Shown in pieces: positions 1 to 7,239 of a stretch of 64,000 nucleotides of DNA. The stretch's first letter is position 1; every line of letters starts with the position of its first letter. The DNA is from Bacteroidota bacterium (lineage in GTDB: Bacteria; Bacteroidota; Bacteroidia; Flavobacteriales; Weeksellaceae), in assembly GCA_018902795.1 (NCBI GenBank), contig JAHIQD010000004.1:1-64000 (forward strand). Direction: 5' to 3'. The notes under the pieces are model-generated. The model ran no database searches, was not told the DNA's origin, and saw only the letters and a program-made list of their open reading frames with translations. The position numbers were made by a program, and so were the translations under genes.

Positions 1-927
1 ACGGTGAATGATCTTGTTGCGAATATTATTCAAAACTAACATTTTATTCTTGCCTTCCGATACTTTTCTCAAGTAATAAACCCGTAAATCATTTTCCGAC
101 TGTATCACACTCATCGATGCAAGATGTAAAACACTTTTCAGAGATTTGTCGCTAAACATTGAGACACGCGGCCTAAACCGTAGTGAACTGCCCGACTGAT
201 GGTCAAAAGGTACAACTCCAGAATAACAGGCCATCTTGCGAGCAGTGGTAATATTTCTGAAGTTTTCTGTTTTTGCCAAAAACATCCACGTAAGAACCCG
301 GCCAACTCCCGGAATACTCTGCATTAAGGTACTCTTGCTACTTAATTCTTCGTCCGATTTTATCACCAGGTCCATTTCTTTTTCCAAGGATTCGATATGA
401 CGCGATAAAAGAGCGATTTCTTCCTTATTCATTTTTATTAATTGCTTATCCAATCCGATGGATTTTAAATTAGCGTAACTCTTGTTTTGCTGAAGCAGCG
501 CAGTTCTCAGCTTAATTTTAGATTTACGTTCCGATAACAAAACTTTTAGCTTTTTTAATGATATGGGACTCGCTTCCCAGGTTTTCATTTCTCCTTCGTT
601 TTTAAGGGTAAATTCTGCGATTCTTTTAGCATCCACCTTGTCATTCTTGCCTCTCTGCAAGCCAAGACTTTTACTTAAATGAAGCGGATTGATTACAAAA
701 ACAGCACCCTGAAAACCTTCCAGAACTTCATATAGATTCCAGTTGTAACGACCCGTATTTTCCATCCCTAAAACAATTTCCTGCTTATTTTTAGTAAAAG
801 GTTTTAAAAATTTTCTGATGGAAGATATTTCGTTCTCTATCACAAAAAATTCTTCCCCAAACTCACTTTTCACACAAATATCAAGCGTCATTGCACTAAT
901 ATCAATGCCAATTGCCGTTTTTTTCAT
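1..927 (-). CDS. IS110-family transposase, 3' end cut by the window edge
   Basis: Reading the minus strand from the ATG at 927 gives 309 codons without a stop up to the window edge. Family members are about 320-340 residues, so little is missing. The N-terminal RuvC-like DEDD domain is visible: D9 in GIDIS, E56 in MENTGRY, and D96/D99 in GKNDKVDAKRIA. The C-terminal Tnp_20 domain follows, with SIPGVGRVLTW near 204-214 and the candidate nucleophile serine in HQSGSS (243-248). In this family the DEDD site and a serine together catalyse recombination guided by a bridge RNA. The frame is intact, so the copy could be active. The right end lies outside the window. Confidence 0.93.
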   Translation of the reverse strand, partial: MKKTAIGIDISAMTLDICVKSEFGEEFFVIENEISSIRKFLKPFTKNKQEIVLGMENTGRYNWNLYEVLEGFQGAVFVINPLHLSKSLGLQRGKNDKVDAKRIAEFTLKNEGEMKTWEASPISLKKLKVLLSERKSKIKLRTALLQQNKSYANLKSIGLDKQLIKMNKEEIALLSRHIESLEKEMDLVIKSDEELSSKSTLMQSIPGVGRVLTWMFLAKTENFRNITTARKMACYSGVVPFDHQSGSSLRFRPRVSMFSDKSLKSVLHLASMSVIQSENDLRVYYLRKVSEGKNKMLVLNNIRNKIIHR

Positions 928-1240
928 AATTTTGAATTTACCAATTAAACAAAAGGAAAGAGAAACTTTCATCCAATTCAACTCCTTAATAATGGGCTTT
1001 GATCCCTAATTTCTATTTGAATTTCAATGAAAGAAAGAGCATTTAATTCTAAATCAAGCCTTGGGTTTTTCCCGGAGCGGAGCAAAGTTTAATTAAATGC
1101 TTTTCTCTTTTCTAAATTTAAGATTTTTTCATTATATTTTATTATTACAAATCTAAAGGAGCGGAGCTCTTTTTACAGAATTTTCAGAAGCAGGATAAGC
1201 AAGGGGAAATTCTGTGAAAAAGCGGGAGCGGAAGACGGAA
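928..1240 (-). ncRNA. candidate IS110 left-end leader / bridge RNA region
   Basis: This AT-rich stretch has no gene and lies upstream of the transposase start, where IS110-group elements carry their bridge RNA. Two stem-loops are visible: an 11-bp perfect stem (1038-1048 with 1091-1101, loop about 42 nt) and a 9-bp perfect stem (1175-1183 with 1207-1215, loop 23 nt). The short sequence GGAGCGGA occurs three times (1074, 1158, 1225): once in the first loop, once between the hairpins and once beyond the second. The left boundary of the element is not determined, and assignment as a bridge RNA is inference from position and structure. Confidence 0.45.
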
Positions 1241-1347
1241 AATGTCGCCCAAAACTAAAGTTATCGTTTTATTTTGCTCATTTTGTAACCTTTTGCAGTT
1301 TGCTGTCGTATAATATAATGCAGTCCTAAAGTGGACAGAATTTTATA

Positions 1348-2214
1348 ATGAGACAATTAAAGATTACAAAGCAGGTTACCAACAGAGAAACTGCATCGCT
1401 TGACAAGTATCTACAGGAGATCGGAAAAGTGGATTTGATTACCGCCGATGAAGAAGTAGATTTAGCACAGAAAATTCGTGCAGGAGACAGGGTTGCCCTG
1501 GAAAAACTCATCAAAGCGAACTTGCGTTTCGTGGTTTCAGTTTCGAAACAATACCAAAACCAGGGACTTTCTTTACCCGATTTAATTAATGAAGGTAACT
1601 TAGGTTTGATGAAAGCTGCGAAAAGATATGATGAAACCAGAGGTTTTAAATTCATTTCCTACGCCGTTTGGTGGATCCGTCAGTCGATTTTACAGGCTTT
1701 GGCAGAACAGTCGAGAATTGTAAGATTGCCGCTGAACAAAATTGGTTCAATCAATAAAATTAATAAAGCTTACGCACACCTTGAGCAGGAAAACGAAAGA
1801 CCACCTTCCCCGGAAGAGTTGGCTGAAGTTTTGGATATGAGCGAAGACGATATTAAAGAATCAATGAAAAATTCCGGAAGACACCTGTCGATGGATGCAC
1901 CGCTTGTAGAAGGTGAAGATTCTAACTTATATGACGTCTTGCGTTCGGGTGAATCACCAAGTCCTGATAAAGATCTGATGCTTGAATCTCTTCAGATTGA
2001 AATTGAAAGAGCGTTGCAGACTTTGACACCGAGAGAAGCGGATTTGGTTCGTTTATATTTCGGTTTGAACGGTAAACATCCGATGACTTTAGAGGAAATT
2101 GGAGAAACTTTTGACCTGACGAGAGAAAGAGTTCGTCAGATTAAAGAAAAAGCCATCAAAAGATTGAAGCACAACACCAGAAGTAAGATTTTGAAATCTT
2201 ATTTAGGGAAATAA
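1348..2214 (+). CDS. rpoD: primary RNA polymerase sigma factor (sigma-70, RpoD/SigA)
   Basis: This 288-residue protein directs RNA polymerase to housekeeping promoters. Region 1.2 lies at about residues 16-44. Region 2 has the FVVSVSKQYQNQGL and YDETRGFKFISYAVWWIRQS core-binding and -10 recognition segments. Region 4 (about 226-275) carries LTPREADLVRLYFGLNG and the TLEEIGETFDLTRERVRQIK helix-turn-helix. Region 1.1 is absent and the protein is short, which is normal for the Bacteroidota primary sigma that recognises TTTG/TAnnTTTG promoters. The gene stands alone, with an IS110 element upstream on the opposite strand and a strong terminator downstream. Confidence 0.97.
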   Translation: MRQLKITKQVTNRETASLDKYLQEIGKVDLITADEEVDLAQKIRAGDRVALEKLIKANLRFVVSVSKQYQNQGLSLPDLINEGNLGLMKAAKRYDETRGFKFISYAVWWIRQSILQALAEQSRIVRLPLNKIGSINKINKAYAHLEQENERPPSPEELAEVLDMSEDDIKESMKNSGRHLSMDAPLVEGEDSNLYDVLRSGESPSPDKDLMLESLQIEIERALQTLTPREADLVRLYFGLNGKHPMTLEEIGETFDLTRERVRQIKEKAIKRLKHNTRSKILKSYLGK

Positions 2215-2241
2215 TTTTTCAAGAAAATATTTATAAATTAG

Positions 2242-2270
2242 AGCAGGTTTTTTAAAAGCCTGCTTTTTTT
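2242..2270 (+). terminator. rpoD terminator
   Basis: AGCAGG and CCTGCT form a hairpin, extended by an imperfect A/T stem, and a run of seven T follows. It begins 28 bases after the rpoD stop. Confidence 0.85.
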
Positions 2271-2281
2271 ATTTATAATTG

Positions 2282-2758
2282 ATGAAAGTTATTAAAAATT
2301 TTAAATTCGCCTCTAACTTAGAATATGTTCATTCGATTTTAAAAGAGCATAATATTTTGCATGCTATCGACTTGGAAAATTTAAGCATCTCCTCAGATGA
2401 ATTTGAAAGGAACAAGATATTAGATATTATTGAAGACTTGAAATTAGATGAAAATGAAGTGGAAGTTGACGACAATTTTCAAAAAGACTTTGATGATTGG
2501 CATCAAAACAGTTTGAATCCTGGACATTTTATGGGAGGCCGTATTCCTTTTTTTTATTGGAATAAAAAAAATTATCCTTTTCTGTTTTTTACCATTTTTT
2601 TTCCGTCCATAGCAATGATTATTATAATGGTTTTTATAATGGACGGAGAACTGAGCTTTGAATTCGATCTAGCTACCATTTGTTTAAATCTGTTTCTAAT
2701 ATTTGTAGCAATTTCAATGATTGTTCAATGGTTGCAATACAGAAAACAAAAAAAATGA
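2282..2758 (+). CDS. hypothetical protein with two C-terminal membrane helices
   Basis: 158 residues starting at ATG 2282; a TTG directly before it (2279) is less likely. The N-terminal ~75 residues are soluble and acidic, with a DUF2007-like pattern (LEYVHSILKEHNI, then a segment before ILDIIEDL) of the kind found in small putative signal-transducing proteins. Two hydrophobic helices follow at about 98-120 and 130-150, and the tail is basic (YRKQKK). The family link is weak and rests on pattern only. It follows the rpoD terminator and is probably transcribed separately. Confidence 0.7.
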   Translation: MKVIKNFKFASNLEYVHSILKEHNILHAIDLENLSISSDEFERNKILDIIEDLKLDENEVEVDDNFQKDFDDWHQNSLNPGHFMGGRIPFFYWNKKNYPFLFFTIFFPSIAMIIIMVFIMDGELSFEFDLATICLNLFLIFVAISMIVQWLQYRKQKK

Positions 2759-2772
2759 AATATTTTTTATTA

Positions 2773-3363
2773 TCAAGAGGTCTGAAAATTCTTTCTCGCC
2801 AGTTCTTTTCTCACGCGGCTTAAACTTTCCGGAGTAATACCGAGATACGACGCAACCATCCATTGCGGAACGCGCAACAGAATATCCGGATACATTTTAA
2901 TAAAATTCATATACCTTTCTTCGGCTGTTTCTGCCAAAAGTGAATTCACGCGGTTCTGCAGATTTCTGATGTGTTTCTGAAGCAGCAGATCATTATTTTC
3001 CGCAGTGTTGGGAAATTCCATATTAATATTCGTGAAGAAATCATTTTTCAGAAGTAAAATTTCAGATTCTTCCACCGCTTCAATATAGTATTTCGATTTC
3101 TCATTGAAATAAAGGGAACTTCTGTCTGACATCAGCCATTTTTCTGGTGCAAACTGAATAATGTGTTCCTTCCCGTTTTTGTCGATGGAATACATTCTGA
3201 GCAAACCTTTCTCTACAAAATAAGTTCCGTTACATACATCTCCTTCCTGCAAAAGAAATTCATTTTTTGCGACTTTTTTAGTCTCGTAAAAACTACTGCA
3301 TTTGGTAACCGCCTCTTTCGGAATTTCTAAAATTTCCGATAAATAAGTCTCGATATTTTCCAT
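2773..3363 (-). CDS. Crp/Fnr-family transcriptional regulator
   Basis: 196 residues. The N-terminal cyclic-nucleotide-binding-type beta roll runs over about residues 20-115 (NEFLLQEGDVCNGTYFVEKG). A dimerisation helix follows, then a C-terminal winged helix with WMVASYLGITPESLSRVRKE as the recognition region. No FNR-type cysteine cluster is seen, so an iron-sulfur sensor is unlikely and the ligand cannot be named. It is the last gene of a four-gene minus-strand operon (gap 17 bp after the bacilliredoxin gene), so it may regulate or respond to the same thiol-stress functions; that is inference. Confidence 0.9.
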   Translation of the reverse strand: MENIETYLSEILEIPKEAVTKCSSFYETKKVAKNEFLLQEGDVCNGTYFVEKGLLRMYSIDKNGKEHIIQFAPEKWLMSDRSSLYFNEKSKYYIEAVEESEILLLKNDFFTNINMEFPNTAENNDLLLQKHIRNLQNRVNSLLAETAEERYMNFIKMYPDILLRVPQWMVASYLGITPESLSRVRKELARKNFQTS

Positions 3364-3380
3364 TAAAATAAATACAAATA

Positions 3381-3755
3381 TTAGGTCAAAGATACTGAAA
3401 TACCCTGATGAGAAGCATTATTCACGGCAATTCCATTCTCCAGAACAATCAGTTGTGGGCTTTGGTGCTGCACCCCAAAATCATCTGCGATTTTGTTGGA
3501 TAAATTCCGGTATGCCAACAAATCCAGAAAATAATAGGAAACATTTTTATCTGAATTTTCTACTTCTCTTTCAAAATTTTTCAAAACCGTTTTACTGATA
3601 AAACATCTTGTAGAATGTTTAAATATAGCCACTCTTTTTTCTGAAGATTCTTCTATTGCTTTGTTTAAATCCTCTTCGGACTCAATATAATTCCAGAATG
3701 CAGATGAAGATTTTTCCTCTTCAGATCCGCCAAAAAATTTATTAAAAAAACTCAT
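3381..3755 (-). CDS. ytxJ: bacilliredoxin YtxJ-like protein (monothiol)
   Basis: 124 residues with a thioredoxin-like fold. The active-site segment is FKHSTRCFISK with a single cysteine, C51, as in YtxJ/DUF2847 proteins that reduce bacillithiol mixed disulfides on proteins in the cytoplasm. The cis-proline region QHSPQL is also present. The start overlaps the stop of the preceding DUF1569 gene by 4 bases (ATGA), indicating translational coupling. Together with the YfiT/BstA-like gene of the same operon it points to bacillithiol use, which is known in Flavobacteriia. Confidence 0.88.
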   Translation of the reverse strand: MSFFNKFFGGSEEEKSSSAFWNYIESEEDLNKAIEESSEKRVAIFKHSTRCFISKTVLKNFEREVENSDKNVSYYFLDLLAYRNLSNKIADDFGVQHQSPQLIVLENGIAVNNASHQGISVSLT

Positions 3756-4216
3756 AGTCCAAATTGTTTTAAATGATGATCAAGATGTTTATACTGCAGG
3801 AAACCCCAGTCATATTTTGTCATCTGACCAAAAAGTACATGGTCCAAAACTACGTTATTTTTCTCACAATCCTTTACAAACTCATCCAAGGAGCAGAGAA
3901 GCTCGTGTCTGGCTTTTTCGAAATTACAGTTTTCATTAATCAGCACTTCTTTAAAAGTCGGCATATTCCGGGGAATTCCGTTATTGAAGATTTTCATTTC
4001 TATTTTTGCTATTACCCCAGCCTTTTTTACAAAAAAAGGTATTTTGGGAAGAATTATTTTTCCGCAACCAACCTGTAAAATCCGGTCGCAGTGGCGCAGC
4101 ATCTGGGCCGCAGTCATTTTCCCCCATTTTCTTTCAGAACGCTCCTTAATGCTTAAAATTCTGTTTTTAATTTCACCCAGATCATCCGGATTTAAAAGAG
4201 ATTTTCTTTTTACCAA
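3752..4216 (-). CDS. DUF1569 domain protein (DinB-like four-helix bundle)
   Basis: About 154 residues. An HCD motif (MLRHCDRIL) and a C-terminal LQYKHLDHHLKQF helix place it in DUF1569, a relative of the DinB/YfiT metal-binding four-helix proteins; H and D residues in these motifs would hold the metal. No ATG is available near the start of homology. A TTG at 4216, overlapping the stop of the upstream gene (TTGGTAA), is the probable start. A longer frame reaching back to 4264 would lie inside the upstream gene and is less likely. Function is unknown; the operon suggests thiol chemistry. Confidence 0.8.
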   Translation of the reverse strand: MVKRKSLLNPDDLGEIKNRILSIKERSERKWGKMTAAQMLRHCDRILQVGCGKIILPKIPFFVKKAGVIAKIEMKIFNNGIPRNMPTFKEVLINENCNFEKARHELLCSLDEFVKDCEKNNVVLDHVLFGQMTKYDWGFLQYKHLDHHLKQFGL

Positions 4217-4746
4217 CCTTTTTCCTTTTTCAGGTTTTCGATATGTGCATAATGATGATCGCAATGCCAGGCATAAAAGGCAAGATTTTCTCTGAGATTG
4301 ATTTTTTTATTGTAGTCGGGATGGAAATAGGTTTTGTCAAACTCTTTATTGGTCATGGTTTTCAGCAAATGAATCCATCTACAGTGCAAACCTTCCAGAA
4401 TGAGAAGCGCGGCTTTTATCGGCTCACTTCTGCTGTCCTGCAGCTCAGCCCATTTGGCTTCATCGTAGGGTTTTATCGTGGGATTGTCTTCTGTTAAAGC
4501 CATTTTAAACCTGCCTACACTTTGCATATGGCTGTCGGAAAGATGGTTTATCAGTTGCCGGACCGTCCATCCTCCTTCCCGGTATTGGGTATCCAGCATA
4601 TCATCACTCCACTTTTCCACTAAACATTTTAATTTTCCTGGGAAGTCTTTTACGACTTCGATATGACCGTCCAACTCCACATCTGAAATTTTTTCAGGAT
4701 ACTGAAATTTTCCGATCGGATACTTTTTATATTCTAAGTTGTCCAT
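4210..4746 (-). CDS. DinB/YfiT-family metal-dependent hydrolase or bacillithiol transferase (BstA-like)
   Basis: 178 residues that follow the YfiT pattern: an N-terminal YPIGKFQ segment, GGWTVRQLINHLSDSHM with the first metal histidine, and the C-terminal FYAWHCDHHYAHI with two more histidines, giving the three-His metal site of the DinB superfamily. B. subtilis YfiT and S. aureus BstA are described as bacillithiol S-transferases that conjugate electrophiles. It is the first gene of the operon with the DUF1569, ytxJ and Crp/Fnr genes. The specific substrate is inferred, not shown. Confidence 0.85.
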   Translation of the reverse strand: MDNLEYKKYPIGKFQYPEKISDVELDGHIEVVKDFPGKLKCLVEKWSDDMLDTQYREGGWTVRQLINHLSDSHMQSVGRFKMALTEDNPTIKPYDEAKWAELQDSRSEPIKAALLILEGLHCRWIHLLKTMTNKEFDKTYFHPDYNKKINLRENLAFYAWHCDHHYAHIENLKKEKGW

Positions 4747-4886
4747 TATATTTTACGGTTTTGACGATTTGGCTGATTAATAGTTTTGGCTGAAATTTTG
4801 CGTTTCAGTTTCGTAAATTTACAACATAATATCAAACTCCTGTTTGATTGATTTCTTAAAGTTATTATAAAATTAGAAGTGAAAAT

Positions 4887-5492
4887 ATGAAAAAAGCCCT
4901 GATTATAGTTGATTTACAAAACGATTTTTGCGAAGGCGGTGCACTTGTCGTTCCCGGAGCCAATGAGGTTATTCCTTACATCAACCTCCTGATGAAAGAA
5001 AATGAATACGACCAGATCGTGCTCACCCAGGACTGGCATCCTGCCAACCATAAAAGCTTTGCCTCCAACAACGGAAAAAAGGTCGGCGAAACCATTATTT
5101 TAAACGGAGTTCCTCAGTTTATGTGGCCGGATCATTGTGTGCAGGGAACTTTTGGAGCTGAATTTCATAAAGATCTGAACCGAGATAAGGTAACGCACAT
5201 CGTTCAGAAAGGAAAAAATACAGATGTTGACAGTTACAGTGGTTTTCAGGACAATAACCATTTTGTAAAAACCGGTTTGGATGACTTTTTAAAATACCAT
5301 GACATTAAACTGCTTGAAATTGTAGGTTTAGCATTAGATTACTGCGTAAAATTTACCTGCCTAGATGCTGCTCAGCTTGGATATGTGACCTGTTTACATT
5401 TCAACGGAACACGCGCTGTAAACGTAAAACCCGAAAACGGGAAAGACGCCATTTATGAAATGCTGCAAAATTCCGTGACCATTTTAGGATAA
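4887..5492 (+). CDS. pncA: nicotinamidase (pyrazinamidase)
   Basis: 201 residues. It hydrolyses nicotinamide to nicotinate in the NAD salvage pathway. The cysteine-hydrolase triad is visible: D9 in VDLQNDF, a lysine in VQKGKN (K108 or K110), and C153 in LALDYCVKF. Metal ligands of the DWHP motif are D49 and H51, with H83 of PDHC near the site. The length is typical and the ATG at 4887 gives a complete N-terminal strand. It is a single gene, divergent from the thiol operon, with 140 bp between the two starts. Confidence 0.95.
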   Translation: MKKALIIVDLQNDFCEGGALVVPGANEVIPYINLLMKENEYDQIVLTQDWHPANHKSFASNNGKKVGETIILNGVPQFMWPDHCVQGTFGAEFHKDLNRDKVTHIVQKGKNTDVDSYSGFQDNNHFVKTGLDDFLKYHDIKLLEIVGLALDYCVKFTCLDAAQLGYVTCLHFNGTRAVNVKPENGKDAIYEMLQNSVTILG

Positions 5493-5603
5493 AAAATTAT
5501 GAATAATTCCAACAAACTCTGCAATTTTTTTGTGGAGTTTTTTGTGGATTTTATTTAAGTTTGAATCTCATTTAAAATATTTATTTTTATCAAAATATTT
5601 GAA

Positions 5604-7181
5604 TTGAAGACTCCTACTCTGCTTTTTCTCCTTGTGATACTCACTTCCTGTGTTTCCGTAAAAAAATACAATGAAAGACATGAAATCCCTATTGCTCCCG
5701 AAAAACTGCGTCAGGATGTGGATTTTGCGAACCAAAAACTTCAGCAACTTCACCCAAACCTCTATTGGTATATTTCAAAAAACCGTTTGGATTATAAATT
5801 CGACAGTTTAAAAACGACCATTACAAAACCTTTAAAACCGAATGAATTTTACCAGAAGCTCGCTCCCGTAATTGCGGATATCAAAGAAGGACATTTGCGT
5901 CTTGTGCCTTTAGATAAACGTTTGACACGGAAAGAAATCAAAAATCTTAAAAATCAGAAAGGTTTACTGAGCCGCTACAATTTCGTGCTGGATGCCGACC
6001 GAATCTTTGTAAAAGACAATCCGGACAAAATTCCCAACATGAACGTGGGAACCGAAATATTGAAAATTAAGGATATTCCGGCGAAAGACCTGCTCGAAAA
6101 ATACCGCCCTTTCGTCAACAGCGACGGCGAAAACCAGACTTTTCAAAAATATATTCTTGCAAGAAGATGGCCTTCCTATTTCACTGCCGAATTCGGGATT
6201 CTGGACAGCGTGAAAATAGAAGCAAAATATCAGAATGAAATAAAAACGTTCTATTTAAACCGCGAAAAAATCACTAAAAAAGAAAAGAAAAAGGAAGAAG
6301 CGGCCACCAAAAAAATCACAAAAAGCGAAAAAGGAAAAACCAAAGATTACAATATTATCACGAAAAGTTTTAACCGCGATCTGCAGTTTCCAACGAAAGA
6401 TAGCGCTGTTGCGTACATGAAAATCAAAACTTTTTCCGGAACCTATTCTAAGAAATTTTACAAAGAAAGTTTCGCCACACTGAAAAATTCCCCGGCAAAA
6501 TATTTAATTTTAGACATCCGTGATAATCTCGGCGGTTCTCTTTCGGAAATCAATAACCTGTATTCTTATTTGGTTTCCGATGAATTTAAATTCATTAATG
6601 ATATTGAAATAACTTCGCGTTCTTCAATGTTTCAGGCAGATTACTTCTCGGAATTTTCAATACTTACTTACCCGATTGCTATTGTTGGTTATCCTTTCTA
6701 TTTCGTTGGATCTGCGCTTTCCGTGAAAAAAGTTGACAATCGGTTTTACTTAAAAAATAACGGAATTTTCGGACTCAAAAAACCTAAAGAAAACAATTTT
6801 AAGGGCAAAATTTATATTTTAATCAACGGAAGCAGTTTTTCTGCAGCTTCTATCCTGCCGTCGAAACTGAAAGATGACAAAAGAGCTTTCCTTGTTGGTG
6901 AGGAAACCGGCGGCGCCAACGACGGAACGGTTGCCGGAAGATATTCGATCAAAAGATTACCCAATTCCAAACTTTATTTGCCCATCGGTTTAATGCTGAT
7001 TCAACCAAATATTGAATTTACAAATACCAGGAAAGGCGTTCTTCCTGACAAAGAAATTCTGCTCACTACACAACAAGTTTTAGAGAAAAAAGACCTTCAG
7101 CTTGACTGGATTATGAAGGATATTGAAAATTCTTCTGAATCAAATATGACTAACAGTTTTAAAGGATTAAGTACCGAGTAA
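5604..7181 (+). CDS. S41-family (tail-specific protease-like) lipoprotein
   Basis: 525 residues. A TTG at 5604 starts a typical lipoprotein signal ending LTSC, so the protein is probably anchored to a membrane outside the cytoplasm. The S41 core is recognised in the C-terminal half: DIRDNLGGSLSEI, then GSSFSAASILPSKLKD with the nucleophile serine and the partner lysine, then GEETGGANDGTVAG. A lysine-rich insert (about 225-245) separates N- and C-terminal parts, and no clear PDZ domain is seen. Substrate unknown. No ATG exists upstream of the lipobox, which fixes the TTG start. Confidence 0.87.
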   Translation: MKTPTLLFLLVILTSCVSVKKYNERHEIPIAPEKLRQDVDFANQKLQQLHPNLYWYISKNRLDYKFDSLKTTITKPLKPNEFYQKLAPVIADIKEGHLRLVPLDKRLTRKEIKNLKNQKGLLSRYNFVLDADRIFVKDNPDKIPNMNVGTEILKIKDIPAKDLLEKYRPFVNSDGENQTFQKYILARRWPSYFTAEFGILDSVKIEAKYQNEIKTFYLNREKITKKEKKKEEAATKKITKSEKGKTKDYNIITKSFNRDLQFPTKDSAVAYMKIKTFSGTYSKKFYKESFATLKNSPAKYLILDIRDNLGGSLSEINNLYSYLVSDEFKFINDIEITSRSSMFQADYFSEFSILTYPIAIVGYPFYFVGSALSVKKVDNRFYLKNNGIFGLKKPKENNFKGKIYILINGSSFSAASILPSKLKDDKRAFLVGEETGGANDGTVAGRYSIKRLPNSKLYLPIGLMLIQPNIEFTNTRKGVLPDKEILLTTQQVLEKKDLQLDWIMKDIENSSESNMTNSFKGLSTE

Positions 7182-7187
7182 AAAAAA

Positions 7188-7215
7188 ACCACAAAATCTT
7201 TTGTGACTTTGTGGT
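7188..7215 (-). terminator. terminator between convergent genes
   Basis: ACCACAAA pairs with TTTGTGGT. On the minus strand the hairpin is followed by eight T, so it serves mainly the TonB-dependent receptor gene. A nested palindrome CACAAAATCTTTTGTG lies inside. Confidence 0.75.
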
Positions 7216-7239
7216 TGATAACTTCTTTTTTTGAATTAA

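Noticed and set aside
1074..1233. GGAGCGGA copies as terminal inverted repeats of the IS
   Set aside because: All three copies are in the same direction and internal; IS110 elements usually lack terminal inverted repeats.
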